Part shown: piece after piece, positions 1 through 6,546 of the stretch
How the letters are laid out: every line of letters begins with the position of its first letter
Position numbering within the stretch: position 1 is the first letter of the stretch
DNA from: an uncultured Bacilli bacterium
GTDB lineage: Bacteria; Bacillota_I; Bacilli_A; RF39; UBA660
Reading direction: 5' to 3'
Length of the DNA stretch: 6,654 nucleotides
NCBI GenBank assembly: GCA_947632625.1
Contig: CANRPZ010000059.1
Coordinates: 1 to 6,654 of the forward strand
Notes under the pieces: generated by a model
What the model saw: only the letters and a program-made list of their open reading frames with translations
Databases searched by the model: none
Told to the model about the DNA's origin: nothing
Position numbers and translations under genes: made by a program

Positions 1-1518
1 GTAGAAGCAAGAGAGTTAGTAAAAGGAACATTAAAGGGAAAAGAAAAAAGAGAATATGCGATAAAGATCTGGATAGACGAAAAAGTAAGTGAAAAAGATA
101 ATGCCATGAATAAAAGTTTTATAAGTAAGATTGTAGTAGATGGAACAATGAATGAGGAGTATAACGAACCAATCTTACATGGAACAGATCCAGTGTTAAA
201 AGAAGGACTAATACCAGTTACAATAGATAATAAAGGAACAGTAAGAAAAGCTAAACTAACAGAAGAGTGGTATAGTTATGAGAAACATGAGTGGGCAAAT
301 GCAATTATTCTTAATGGAGATAAAACAGCAGATGACTACCAAGATAATGAACAAATACCAGAGAGTGATATCGAAAGTTATTTTGTATGGATACCAAAAT
401 ACAAATATAAACTATTTGATATGGGAGAATACAACCAAAGAGAAACAGTACCATATGAAAGTAAAGTCCAACCAATCGAGATACAATTTGGAATAACGAA
501 TACCAAAAATAATGAAACAGAATGTATAGCTCCACCTAGTGGCGAAAAAGGGAACTGTGCTATAAATAAATGGATGACACATCCAGCCTTTACTGCTTTT
601 GATACAAAAGGTATCTGGGTAGGCAAATTTAAAACTGGATACAAAGGAGCAAATAGTACAGCAGATGCAGAAAAAGATGGCGATGCATCTAACATCATAA
701 TAAAACCAAATGAATATAGTTGGAGAAATATAAGTGTAGGGAATGCTTTTAAAACATCCTTAAATTATAAAGAAAACTTAAATAGCCATATGATGAAGAA
801 CACCGAATGGGGAGCAATTGCCTACTTAACCAATTCTATATATGGAAGATGTGATAAGGATACAAAAGAATGTAGTGAAATACGTATTAATAACAACTCT
901 AATCGTTTAACAGGCTATGCTGCTAAAAATGAACCAACAACTGGATATACAAATACCAATGAATCTTGTGCAAGTCATTCTGAAGCATGTAACGAATGGA
1001 GCGGTTCTTCAAAAGGAGCAGATGGAACGGCAAATTATCAATATTTTAATATCGAAAGCACTATAGCAAGCACAACAAATAATTATACAGGAGTTTATGA
1101 TATGAGTGGACTTGCGTGGGAATATGTAATGGGAGTCATGGTCGATGAAAATGGCAAACCAATTTATAAAAGTAGTGAATTAACTGATGAAGATTTAAAA
1201 GACGAGAGATATTATGATGCCTATAAAACAGGCGTTGAATATCTATATTCAAATAGAATACTGGGAGATGCTACTGGTGAGATTGGACCATTTATACTTG
1301 AAAGGTATACTGGAACAACAGGTAATGCCCAACCACAAACTAGAACAATTAGTGGATGGTATCATGACGAAGGTTGGTTTGTCTTGACTGGCAATCCTTG
1401 GTTCCTACGTGGTGGCGATTACAATCGCGGGTTTGAGAGCGGTGTTTTCTCTTTCAATCGCTACACAGGTGGGGCGAACACGAGCCATGCTTTTCGCCTT
1501 GCTCTTGCTTTTAAATAA
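1..1518 (+). CDS. Probable surface protein with FGE-sulfatase/C-type-lectin-like domain, DGR-target type (5' partial)
   Basis: The frame is open from base 1, and the ATG at 106 has no ribosome-binding site in front of it. This is therefore the last 505 codons of a longer gene whose start lies outside the window (residue 1 = base 1). Residues 20-50 (YAIKIWIDE, then FISKIVVDG) look like the end of a small beta-rich N-terminal domain. FVWIPKYKYK (about 128-137), HPAF and GIWVGKF (about 194-210), HMMKNTEWGAIAYLT (about 263-277), YDMSGLAWEYVMG (366-378) and the C-terminal WFLRGGDY...AFRLAL (467-503) follow the order typical of the formylglycine-generating-enzyme-like C-type-lectin fold. From family knowledge, gut Bacillota carry many such proteins, some on pilin-like stems and some as DGR targets, with ligand binding rather than catalysis as the expected role. 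Three close Cys pairs (175/186, 284/291, 323/330) would suit an exported, disulfide-bonded protein. No signal peptide or anchor is visible because the N-terminus is missing. The fold is fairly secure; the ligand and cellular role are unknown. Confidence 0.85.
   Translation, partial: VEARELVKGTLKGKEKREYAIKIWIDEKVSEKDNAMNKSFISKIVVDGTMNEEYNEPILHGTDPVLKEGLIPVTIDNKGTVRKAKLTEEWYSYEKHEWANAIILNGDKTADDYQDNEQIPESDIESYFVWIPKYKYKLFDMGEYNQRETVPYESKVQPIEIQFGITNTKNNETECIAPPSGEKGNCAINKWMTHPAFTAFDTKGIWVGKFKTGYKGANSTADAEKDGDASNIIIKPNEYSWRNISVGNAFKTSLNYKENLNSHMMKNTEWGAIAYLTNSIYGRCDKDTKECSEIRINNNSNRLTGYAAKNEPTTGYTNTNESCASHSEACNEWSGSSKGADGTANYQYFNIESTIASTTNNYTGVYDMSGLAWEYVMGVMVDENGKPIYKSSELTDEDLKDERYYDAYKTGVEYLYSNRILGDATGEIGPFILERYTGTTGNAQPQTRTISGWYHDEGWFVLTGNPWFLRGGDYNRGFESGVFSFNRYTGGANTSHAFRLALAFK
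1390..1515 (+). other. Candidate DGR variable region at the 3' end of the lectin-like gene
   Basis: The last ~40 codons differ sharply from the rest of the gene. Bases 1391-1512 are about 52% GC by hand count, and many codons end in C or G (GGC, CGC, TAC, TTC, AGC, GCG, ACG). I found CGC only here in this gene (1426, 1459, 1495). Codons 473-476, 480, 486-488, 493 and 495-496 are GAT, TAC, AAT, CGC, AGC, AAT, CGC, TAC, AAC, AGC and CAT. All of these can come from AAC or AAT by changing only adenines, which is the signature of adenine mutagenesis in diversity-generating retroelements. They sit between constant RGG, G.FSF and FRLAL motifs, as in known C-type-lectin DGR targets. No template repeat or reverse transcriptase is in the window, so the call rests on codon pattern and position. 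Confidence 0.55.
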
Positions 1519-1555
1519 TATTAACTATTTTATTTATTAAAAATTTATATATTGT

Positions 1556-1604
1556 AAATAAATTTGACCTGGAAAACTCTAGAAGATCCAAGTCATTTTT
1601 ATTT
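1556..1604 (+). terminator. Hairpin after the lectin-like gene, likely intrinsic terminator
   Basis: TGACCTGGA (1565-1573) pairs with TCCAAGTCA (1587-1595) with one C/A mismatch and a 13-base loop. After a TT/TT internal loop, AAATAAA (1556-1562) pairs with TTTATTT (1598-1604). A five-T run (1596-1600) follows the GC-containing stem. The likeliest role is ending transcription of the upstream gene. It begins 38 bases past the stop codon, so it could also be the structured element some DGRs carry downstream of the variable region, though the known Bordetella phage hairpin sits much closer to the stop. Confidence 0.5.
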
Positions 1605-1666
1605 ATAATAAATTTTAATGATAAAGATGCATATATAATAAATGATGTTTCTTTATAATTTTATGA

Positions 1667-1694
1667 TTGCTTATTAAATAAATAGTGGTATGAT
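1667..1694 (+). promoter_or_regulatory. Sigma-A-type promoter with extended -10 for the MMPL gene
   Basis: The -35 is TTGCTT (1667-1672). A 16-base spacer separates it from the -10, TATGAT (1689-1694), which is preceded by TGG (1686-1688) and so gives an extended -10. Transcription would start near 1701, leaving a leader of about 15 bases that holds little beyond the ribosome-binding site. This supports the transporter gene being its own transcription unit. Confidence 0.6.
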
Positions 1695-1702
1695 ATTATT
1701 TT

Positions 1703-1709
1703 GGGAGGT
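1703..1709 (+). promoter_or_regulatory. Ribosome-binding site that fixes the MMPL start at 1716
   Basis: GGGAGGT lies 6 bases before ATG 1716. The frame is also open from a TTG at 1701, but that codon overlaps this Shine-Dalgarno sequence and falls at the predicted transcription start, so it cannot be the initiation codon. The N-terminus is therefore MRKITDF. Confidence 0.85.
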
Positions 1710-1715
1710 AAAGAT

Positions 1716-4700
1716 ATGCGAAAGATAACTGATTTTATTGTGAAAGGACGATATGTCTTTCTGGCAATATTTATACTAGCAGCTATATTTAGTTTATATT
1801 TATCGAACAAGGTAAATATAAATGAAGATATTATGAAATATCTTCCTAAAACAAGTGAAACGAAAATTGGTAAAGATATTATGGATGAAGAATTTCCTGA
1901 ACAAGATTCTTCAGTACTTAATGTTATGTTTAAAGGATTAGAAGATGATGAAAAGGAAGATACTTTAAAAAAATTACAAAATATTGATGGAGTAAGTTCT
2001 GTTCTTTATGAAAATACAGAAGAATATAATAAAGACAAATACACTTTATATGTTTTGAATGTAGATGATTACAGTCATTCAAAGACGGCTACTAATGTTT
2101 ATAATTATGTTAAAGATAATTTTGATACAGCCGGAATGAGCGGTTCTATATATGATGAAAATAAACCGATATTACAGTTATGGATTGTAATATTGGCTAT
2201 CTCTTTTGCCATGATTATTTTAATCCTATTAAGTGATTCTTATGTTGAACCATGGTTATACTTAATTTCTATAGGAATCGCTGTATTCATTAATAAAGGC
2301 ACGAATATTATGTTTGATAGTGTATCCTCTATTACAAATTCCATTGTTGCTATATTACAACTTGCATTATCTATGGACTATTCTATTATGTTATCTAATC
2401 GATATAAGCAAGAAAAATTAACTCATAGTAATAAAATAGATGCTATGAAAGAAGCACTTTATCATTCTTTTAAAGCTATTTCTAGTAGTTCAGTTACAAC
2501 AATTGTAGGTTTAGTTGCTCTTGTATTTATGAGTTTTACCATTGGGAAAGATTTAGGATTTGTATTAGCCAAAGGTGTATTATTAAGTTTAGTTAGTATT
2601 TTCTTCTGTTTACCAGCATTACTTTTAATCTTTGATCATTTAATTGCTAAAACAAAAAAGAAAAGTCCTAAATTTAATTTAACGGGATTAGGAAAATTTA
2701 TATATAAGACAAGATATATTCAATCTATTTTAATTGTAATATTGTTTATAGGGGCTTATTTTCTAAAAGGAAATATTGGCATACTCTATACAGATTCAGA
2801 GCAAGATAAAGTTGGAAAAGTTTTTTCAACAACAAATCAAATTGCTATAGTATATAACAATAAATATGAAGAATTAATAACAGATTATTGTAAAAAATTA
2901 GAAAAGGATAAAAATATTGACCAAACCTTATGTTATTCCAATACCATTAATGAAAAACTAGCCTACAATGAATTAAATAAAAAATTTGAAGAACTAGGGC
3001 AAGATACCAAAATAGAAGAGTACCTAATTAAACTTATTTATTACAATTATTTTAATCAAGATGAAAATACTAAAATGACATTAAATGAATTTATTTCCTT
3101 TATTAAAAGAGATATTTATACGAATGAAAACTTTAGTAATTCAATCGATCAAGATACTAAAGATAATTTAGAAATACTCGAAAATTTTACATCTTCTTCT
3201 TTAATTAATAAAAAGAGGAGTATAAAAGAGATTGCAACTATTTTAGGAATAAATGAAAATGATGCTGAAAAAATTTTAATTTATTATAATAGTAAAAATA
3301 TTGATACTAAAATGACTATTAAAGAATTTGTTTATTTTATGCTTAATGATGTAGCGAGTGATAAAGAGTATTCTGCAAGTTTAGATTCTGCAACTATTTC
3401 AAAATTAAAACAATTGCAAAAATTTGTTGATGTAAATAACATAAATAAAAAAATGGATTCAAGTGAACTTTCTAGTATTTTTGGAATCGATCAAGATTTA
3501 ATTGAGCAATTATTCTTATTTTATAGAACAACAATAAATAGTAATACAAAGATGACTTTAAATGAATTTGCTAGTTTTGCTTTAAATATGGCAAGTGAGG
3601 ATGCTTATAAGGATATGTTTGATGAAAAAAGCATTCCATCCTTAACTCTTTTAAAAACATTAAGTAATAAACAAAATGTAACCACTGCTCTCAATATGGT
3701 TTTGATGAAAGCATTTTTAAATAATTTAGGATTAAGTTTGGATGATTATACTTTAGAGCTTCCCTATACATACTATACTGGTTATAACACAGATACAAAA
3801 TTAACTTTAAATACATTTGCTACTATGGCTTTAAATATGGCAAATAATGCAAACTTTAAATCCTATTTTGATGTAAAATCTTTACAAATGATCGTATCCT
3901 TAAATTCTCATTACGATACAAAATTATCAAATACAGAATTATATGAAATATTTGAAATAGATGAAGCAACTGGTACAAAATTAAACAATGCAATTACAGA
4001 AGGTCAATCGGATACTTATAAAATGACACCTTTAGAATTTGTAAATACTGTAAATACATTATTACAAACAAGTGACATAGCATCACAATTAAGTGATAGT
4101 CAAAAAAATTCTTTAGGTACAGCCCAATATATCATGAATAATATCTCTACTCAATATGGGGTAGATGAATTAGCGAGTGCTTTAACTCAAGACAAAACTG
4201 TAGTAAGTATGATTTATGGAATGTATGATTCTCAAACTGGCAATTTAAAAGATATCTCCGTAAAAGACTTAATTAATTTTCTATATAGTAATAAGAAAAA
4301 TCCTTTATTTGTAGAGAAATTAGCATCCGTAAGTAATTTACTAGAACTTGTTCATAAAATTGTTAATAATTTAGATACTACTTATAGTTATTCAGAAATA
4401 AGTACTATTACAGGTACAGACAAAGAGCAACTTGCTAAAATATTTGGGGTATATGATTATATTAACGAAACAACAAAGATAACACCATTAGATTTTGCAA
4501 ATCTTATATTAAATAATATAGATAACGAATTATTAAAAGGTAAAGTATCGAATTCAGAGATTAGTGAACTATCTTTAGTTAAAGAGGTTATGACATCGAC
4601 ATTAAAAAATACAAAATATACCTCATCTAGTTTAAGTTCATTATTAAATATTGATAAAACAACTATGGATTTATTATTTAGTTTATTTAATTCTAAATAT

Positions 4701-5792
4701 ATAAAATCAAATCAAGAAATTTCCCTTTATAATTATGTTCAATTTATTGTTCAAGATGTAATGAATAATAAAGATTACTCAAAAGAATTTGATGATTCGA
4801 AGAAAGAAAAATTAACAACTATTTTGGATATTATGAACAAATCTTTAAATAGGGAAAAATATACAGCTACTGAAGCATTTGCGTCATTAGATCTATTAAG
4901 TAATCATTTAGATAAATCTCTTGTGGATTTGGTTTATATGTATTATGGAAGCAATAACGAATATCATGATTCATGGAAAATGACAATTGAAGAATTTGTT
5001 CATTATTTAAATTCTGATATTTTAACTGATTCAAGATTTGATGATTTTATAAGTTCAGAAAAAAGAACAACAATTACTGATGCTAAAAAAACAGTTGATA
5101 AATCAAAAGATTTAATAGTATCTGATACATATTCAAGAGTTGTCTTAAATACTAAATATGCTAAAGAAGATGCTGATACTTATAAGTTTATTAATTCTAT
5201 TCAAGATGAAATAGGTAGTAATGAGGATATATACATTGTTGGAAATTCTCCTATGGCAGTAGAAATTTCTAAAACATTTAATGATGAATTAAATAAGATT
5301 ACAATTTTAACCATGCTATTTATATTTGTTGTTGTAGCGTTTACATTTAAAGATCTAATTATTCCGTTTGTTTTGGTACTTATTATTCAAACAGCTGTAT
5401 ATTTGACTATGAGTGCTATTTCAATTACAGGAGGTTCTGTGTATTTCATATCTTTATTGATCGTTCAAGCAATATTAATGGGAGCTACCATTGATTATGC
5501 CATTGTTTATACATCTTATTATCGTGAATCAAGGTTAACGATGGGAATTAAAGATTCTGTAATTAATGCTTATAATAAATCAATCCATACAATCTTTAGT
5601 TCTTCATCAATCTTAATCATTGTAACTCTTGTAGTAGCAGGATTTGCATCAGCCATTGCAGCTAAAATATGTGAGACAATTTCTCAAGGCACATTTGCTT
5701 CTGTAATATTAATTTTATTTGTTTTGCCAGGTGTACTTGCTGCAACAGATAAATTAATTTGTAGAAAAGGATATTATAAAAAGCAAGATTAA
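1716..5792 (+). CDS. MMPL/RND-superfamily membrane transporter with repeat-expanded extracytoplasmic loop
   Basis: This is a 1358-residue polytopic membrane protein. The layout is the RND/MMPL plan. TM1 (about 13-30) precedes extracytoplasmic loop 1, then TM2-6 (about 153-173, 178-195, 206-225, 255-275, 283-310) and TM7 (335-351). A very large loop 2 (352-1193) leads to TM8-12 (1195-1211, 1214-1235, 1242-1265, 1295-1315, 1324-1346). The TM4 motif MDY (D221-Y222) and the TM10 motif IDY (D1260-Y1261) match the Asp-Tyr pairs that relay protons in mycobacterial MmpL3, so proton-driven export is likely. The end of loop 2 (about 1130-1190, with YSRVVL and VGNSPMA) looks like the usual porter segment. 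The protein is longer than the roughly 700-1000 residues common in the family, and the excess is the repeat array. The substrate is unknown; lipids, hydrophobic compounds or peptides are possible from family knowledge. The gene is monocistronic, with its own promoter and terminator. Confidence 0.92.
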   Translation: MRKITDFIVKGRYVFLAIFILAAIFSLYLSNKVNINEDIMKYLPKTSETKIGKDIMDEEFPEQDSSVLNVMFKGLEDDEKEDTLKKLQNIDGVSSVLYENTEEYNKDKYTLYVLNVDDYSHSKTATNVYNYVKDNFDTAGMSGSIYDENKPILQLWIVILAISFAMIILILLSDSYVEPWLYLISIGIAVFINKGTNIMFDSVSSITNSIVAILQLALSMDYSIMLSNRYKQEKLTHSNKIDAMKEALYHSFKAISSSSVTTIVGLVALVFMSFTIGKDLGFVLAKGVLLSLVSIFFCLPALLLIFDHLIAKTKKKSPKFNLTGLGKFIYKTRYIQSILIVILFIGAYFLKGNIGILYTDSEQDKVGKVFSTTNQIAIVYNNKYEELITDYCKKLEKDKNIDQTLCYSNTINEKLAYNELNKKFEELGQDTKIEEYLIKLIYYNYFNQDENTKMTLNEFISFIKRDIYTNENFSNSIDQDTKDNLEILENFTSSSLINKKRSIKEIATILGINENDAEKILIYYNSKNIDTKMTIKEFVYFMLNDVASDKEYSASLDSATISKLKQLQKFVDVNNINKKMDSSELSSIFGIDQDLIEQLFLFYRTTINSNTKMTLNEFASFALNMASEDAYKDMFDEKSIPSLTLLKTLSNKQNVTTALNMVLMKAFLNNLGLSLDDYTLELPYTYYTGYNTDTKLTLNTFATMALNMANNANFKSYFDVKSLQMIVSLNSHYDTKLSNTELYEIFEIDEATGTKLNNAITEGQSDTYKMTPLEFVNTVNTLLQTSDIASQLSDSQKNSLGTAQYIMNNISTQYGVDELASALTQDKTVVSMIYGMYDSQTGNLKDISVKDLINFLYSNKKNPLFVEKLASVSNLLELVHKIVNNLDTTYSYSEISTITGTDKEQLAKIFGVYDYINETTKITPLDFANLILNNIDNELLKGKVSNSEISELSLVKEVMTSTLKNTKYTSSSLSSLLNIDKTTMDLLFSLFNSKYIKSNQEISLYNYVQFIVQDVMNNKDYSKEFDDSKKEKLTTILDIMNKSLNREKYTATEAFASLDLLSNHLDKSLVDLVYMYYGSNNEYHDSWKMTIEEFVHYLNSDILTDSRFDDFISSEKRTTITDAKKTVDKSKDLIVSDTYSRVVLNTKYAKEDADTYKFINSIQDEIGSNEDIYIVGNSPMAVEISKTFNDELNKITILTMLFIFVVVAFTFKDLIIPFVLVLIIQTAVYLTMSAISITGGSVYFISLLIVQAILMGATIDYAIVYTSYYRESRLTMGIKDSVINAYNKSIHTIFSSSSILIIVTLVVAGFASAIAAKICETISQGTFASVILILFVLPGVLAATDKLICRKGYYKKQD
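2937..5060 (+). repeat. Degenerate ~80-residue tandem repeats in loop 2 of the MMPL protein
   Basis: A motif of the form K-[MIL]-[TS]-[LIVP]-x-[ED]-F recurs nine times. It begins at residues 453, 532, 612, 695, 769, 846, 921, 1001 and 1088, so spacings are 74 to 87 residues. Each unit continues with an amphipathic stretch (often ending FD or LD plus a Ser/Thr-rich turn) and then a segment like ELSSIFGIDQDLIEQLFLFY before the next motif. A half unit precedes the first motif. Copies 3 and 4 still share an identical 16-base stretch (3579-3594 and 3828-3843), implying a more recent duplication. The units look all-helical and extracytoplasmic. Similar helical insertions occur, as I recall, in other Clostridia MMPL proteins. 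Confidence 0.8.
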
Positions 5793-5824
5793 GCGCAATC
5801 CAAGCTTTGTACTCTTGCTTTTTT
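5778..5824 (+). terminator. Intrinsic terminator overlapping the MMPL stop codon
   Basis: AAAAAGCAAGA (5778-5788) pairs perfectly with TCTTGCTTTTT (5813-5823), giving an 11-bp stem that ends in a run of six Ts (5819-5824). The 24-base loop holds a small AAGC/GCTT inner stem (5791-5794 with 5804-5807). The left arm lies inside the last codons of the transporter gene. The A-rich/T-rich stem could work in both directions. Confidence 0.75.
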
Positions 5825-5828
5825 AAAT

Positions 5829-5863
5829 CACCTTTTAGGGTGTGGCTTGCTATGGGCAAGCCA
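5829..5863 (+). repeat. Two outer hairpins at the IS200 left end
   Basis: CACC (5829-5832) pairs with GGTG (5839-5842) around a TTTTAG loop. TGGCTTGC (5843-5850) then pairs perfectly with GCAAGCCA (5856-5863) around TATGG. They could belong to the IS left end, helping to block incoming transcription, or to the host flank. The TTTTAG loop resembles the loop of the right-end hairpin (TTTTA then G), which favours the IS. Confidence 0.5.
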
Positions 5864-5870
5864 TCAAAAA

Positions 5871-5891
5871 TCCACTCGTTAGACGAGTGGA
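5871..5891 (+). repeat. IS200 left-end subterminal hairpin
   Basis: TCCACTCGT (5871-5879) pairs perfectly with ACGAGTGGA (5883-5891) around a TAG loop. The preceding AAA and the start of the stem match the right-end hairpin (AAATCCAC). In IS200/IS605 elements the transposase binds such single-stranded hairpins near each end, so this is the best candidate for the left-end recognition structure. Confidence 0.7.
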
Positions 5892-5910
5892 ATTATAAGA
5901 CTTATAGTAA

Positions 5911-5979
5911 TATAGCATCACGCATGCTATAATATTGGCTGTTCAGGCCCAATATTAAGCATGAAAGGAGTGATGCTAT
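5911..5979 (+). promoter_or_regulatory. Structured tnpA leader with two mutually exclusive folds; one hides the start codon
   Basis: ATAGCATCAC (5912-5921) is perfectly complementary to GTGATGCTAT (5970-5979). That segment holds the last base of the Shine-Dalgarno sequence and the first two bases of the tnpA ATG. Pairing would enclose a second hairpin, AATATTGG (5931-5938) with CCAATATT (5949-5956), and would hide the start. The same upstream arm can instead form a local hairpin, TATAGCAT (5911-5918) with ATGCTATA (5924-5931), which frees the start. Start-site sequestration by mRNA structure is established for enterobacterial IS200; this layout fits the same logic. Confidence 0.65.
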
Positions 5980-6433
5980 GGCTAAAAGTTTAGCACATAC
6001 AAAGTATATGTGCAAGTATCATATTGTATTTATTCCGAAATATAGAAGGAAAGTAATATACAATAAGTTAAGAACTGATATTCAAAAATATATCAAAGAC
6101 TTGTGTAAATGGAAAGGCGTAGAAATAATAGAAGGCCATATGATGTCAGACCATGTACATTTGCTTTTGGAGATACCACCAAGAATGAGTGTGTCAAATT
6201 TCATGGGATACTTAAAAGGAAAAAGTAGTTTGATGATATTTGAAAAACATCAAAATTTGAAATACAAGTTTGGAAATAGAAATTTTTGGGCAACAGGATA
6301 TTATGTAAGTACAGTAGGATTAAATGAAGCAACAATACGAAAATATATAAGAGAGCAAGAAAATGAAGATATAATGGAAGATAAATTAAGTAAGAAAGAA
6401 TATGTAAACCCTTTTAAAGGTTTGCTAAAGTAG
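5978..6433 (+). CDS. tnpA: IS200-type Y1 (HUH) transposase
   Basis: This 151-residue protein is full length for an IS200 TnpA. It acts as a dimer that nicks and rejoins single-stranded DNA at the element ends. The N-terminal YHIVFIPKYRRKV (residues 14-26) is typical of the family. The metal-binding HUH motif is H59-V60-H61 within GHMMSDHVHLLLEIPP. The nucleophile is most likely Y123 in ATIRKYIREQE, on the C-terminal helix. The start is set by AAAGGAG (5964-5970), 7 bases before the ATG. No key residue is missing and the frame is unbroken, so the enzyme is probably functional. Expression is likely held low by the leader structure in front of it. I could not identify a convincing promoter of its own. 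No tnpB or other passenger gene accompanies it. Confidence 0.95.
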   Translation: MAKSLAHTKYMCKYHIVFIPKYRRKVIYNKLRTDIQKYIKDLCKWKGVEIIEGHMMSDHVHLLLEIPPRMSVSNFMGYLKGKSSLMIFEKHQNLKYKFGNRNFWATGYYVSTVGLNEATIRKYIREQENEDIMEDKLSKKEYVNPFKGLLK

Positions 6434-6462
6434 TCATTGCACTGGGCTTGAACAAAGAGAAA

Positions 6463-6508
6463 GCCAACCTTCATTTGCGGGTTGGCAAATATTAGAGCCT
6501 TATAGGCT
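6463..6508 (+). repeat. Inner hairpins at the IS200 right end
   Basis: GCCAACC (6463-6469) pairs with GGTTGGC (6480-6486) around a 10-base loop. AGCCT (6496-6500) pairs with AGGCT (6504-6508) around TAT. Both lie between the tnpA stop and the terminal right-end hairpin. They may fold the 3' end of the tnpA transcript or the single-stranded end; no specific role can be assigned. Confidence 0.5.
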
Positions 6509-6513
6509 TAGTT

Positions 6514-6540
6514 AAATCCACGTCTTTTAGGCGTGGATTT
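6514..6540 (+). repeat. IS200 right-end subterminal hairpin, also terminator-like
   Basis: AAATCCACGTC (6514-6524) pairs with GGCGTGGATTT (6530-6540) around TTTTA, 11 bp with one G-T wobble. The first eight bases of the arm match the left-end hairpin. This is the best candidate for the right-end structure bound by TnpA. The following T-rich bases would also let it end tnpA transcription. Confidence 0.7.
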
Positions 6541-6546
6541 TAATTA

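Larger units (their letters stand above)
5829..6540 (+). mobile_element. IS200-type insertion sequence (IS200/IS605 family), tnpA only
   Basis: The element is about 0.7 kb. It has a complete Y1 transposase gene, no tnpB, and subterminal hairpins at both ends instead of terminal inverted repeats, which is the IS200 plan. The likely paired end hairpins both begin AAATCCAC (left at about 5868, right at 6514). The exact tips are not determinable by eye because this family makes no target duplication. The left tip could be as far out as about 5825 or as close as about 5864, and the right tip is probably within a few bases of 6540. The element sits directly after the MMPL terminator and interrupts no visible gene. 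Intact gene and ends suggest it could still be active. Confidence 0.85.

Noticed and set aside
106..108. ATG at 106 as the start of the lectin-like gene
   Set aside because: No Shine-Dalgarno sequence precedes it and the same frame is open and protein-like back to base 1, so the gene is truncated on the left.
311..698. Antisense open frames within the lectin-like gene
   Set aside because: They are shadows of a well-supported gene, with no ribosome-binding site or recognisable protein features.
1519..1666. DGR template repeat or accessory RNA between the lectin-like and MMPL genes
   Set aside because: The stretch is very AT-rich and shares no recognisable segment with 1390-1515.
1701..1703. 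TTG at 1701 as the start of the MMPL gene
   Set aside because: It overlaps the GGGAGG ribosome-binding site that serves ATG 1716 and falls at the predicted transcription start.
3060..3100. EF-hand calcium sites in the MMPL repeats (DENTKMTLNEF and similar)
   Set aside because: The acidic residues are not spaced like the 12-residue EF-hand loop: the final Glu is at position 10, there is no central Gly, and most copies lack the first acidic residues.
5662..5859. Antisense 65-codon open frame across the end of the MMPL gene
   Set aside because: It overlaps the conserved last transmembrane segment, the terminator and the IS left end; it is best explained as chance.
5829..5891. CRISPR-like or riboswitch-like element in the string of hairpins
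   Set aside because: The hairpins differ in sequence, have no regular spacers and match no riboswitch core I recognise; IS200 end structures plus a terminator explain them.
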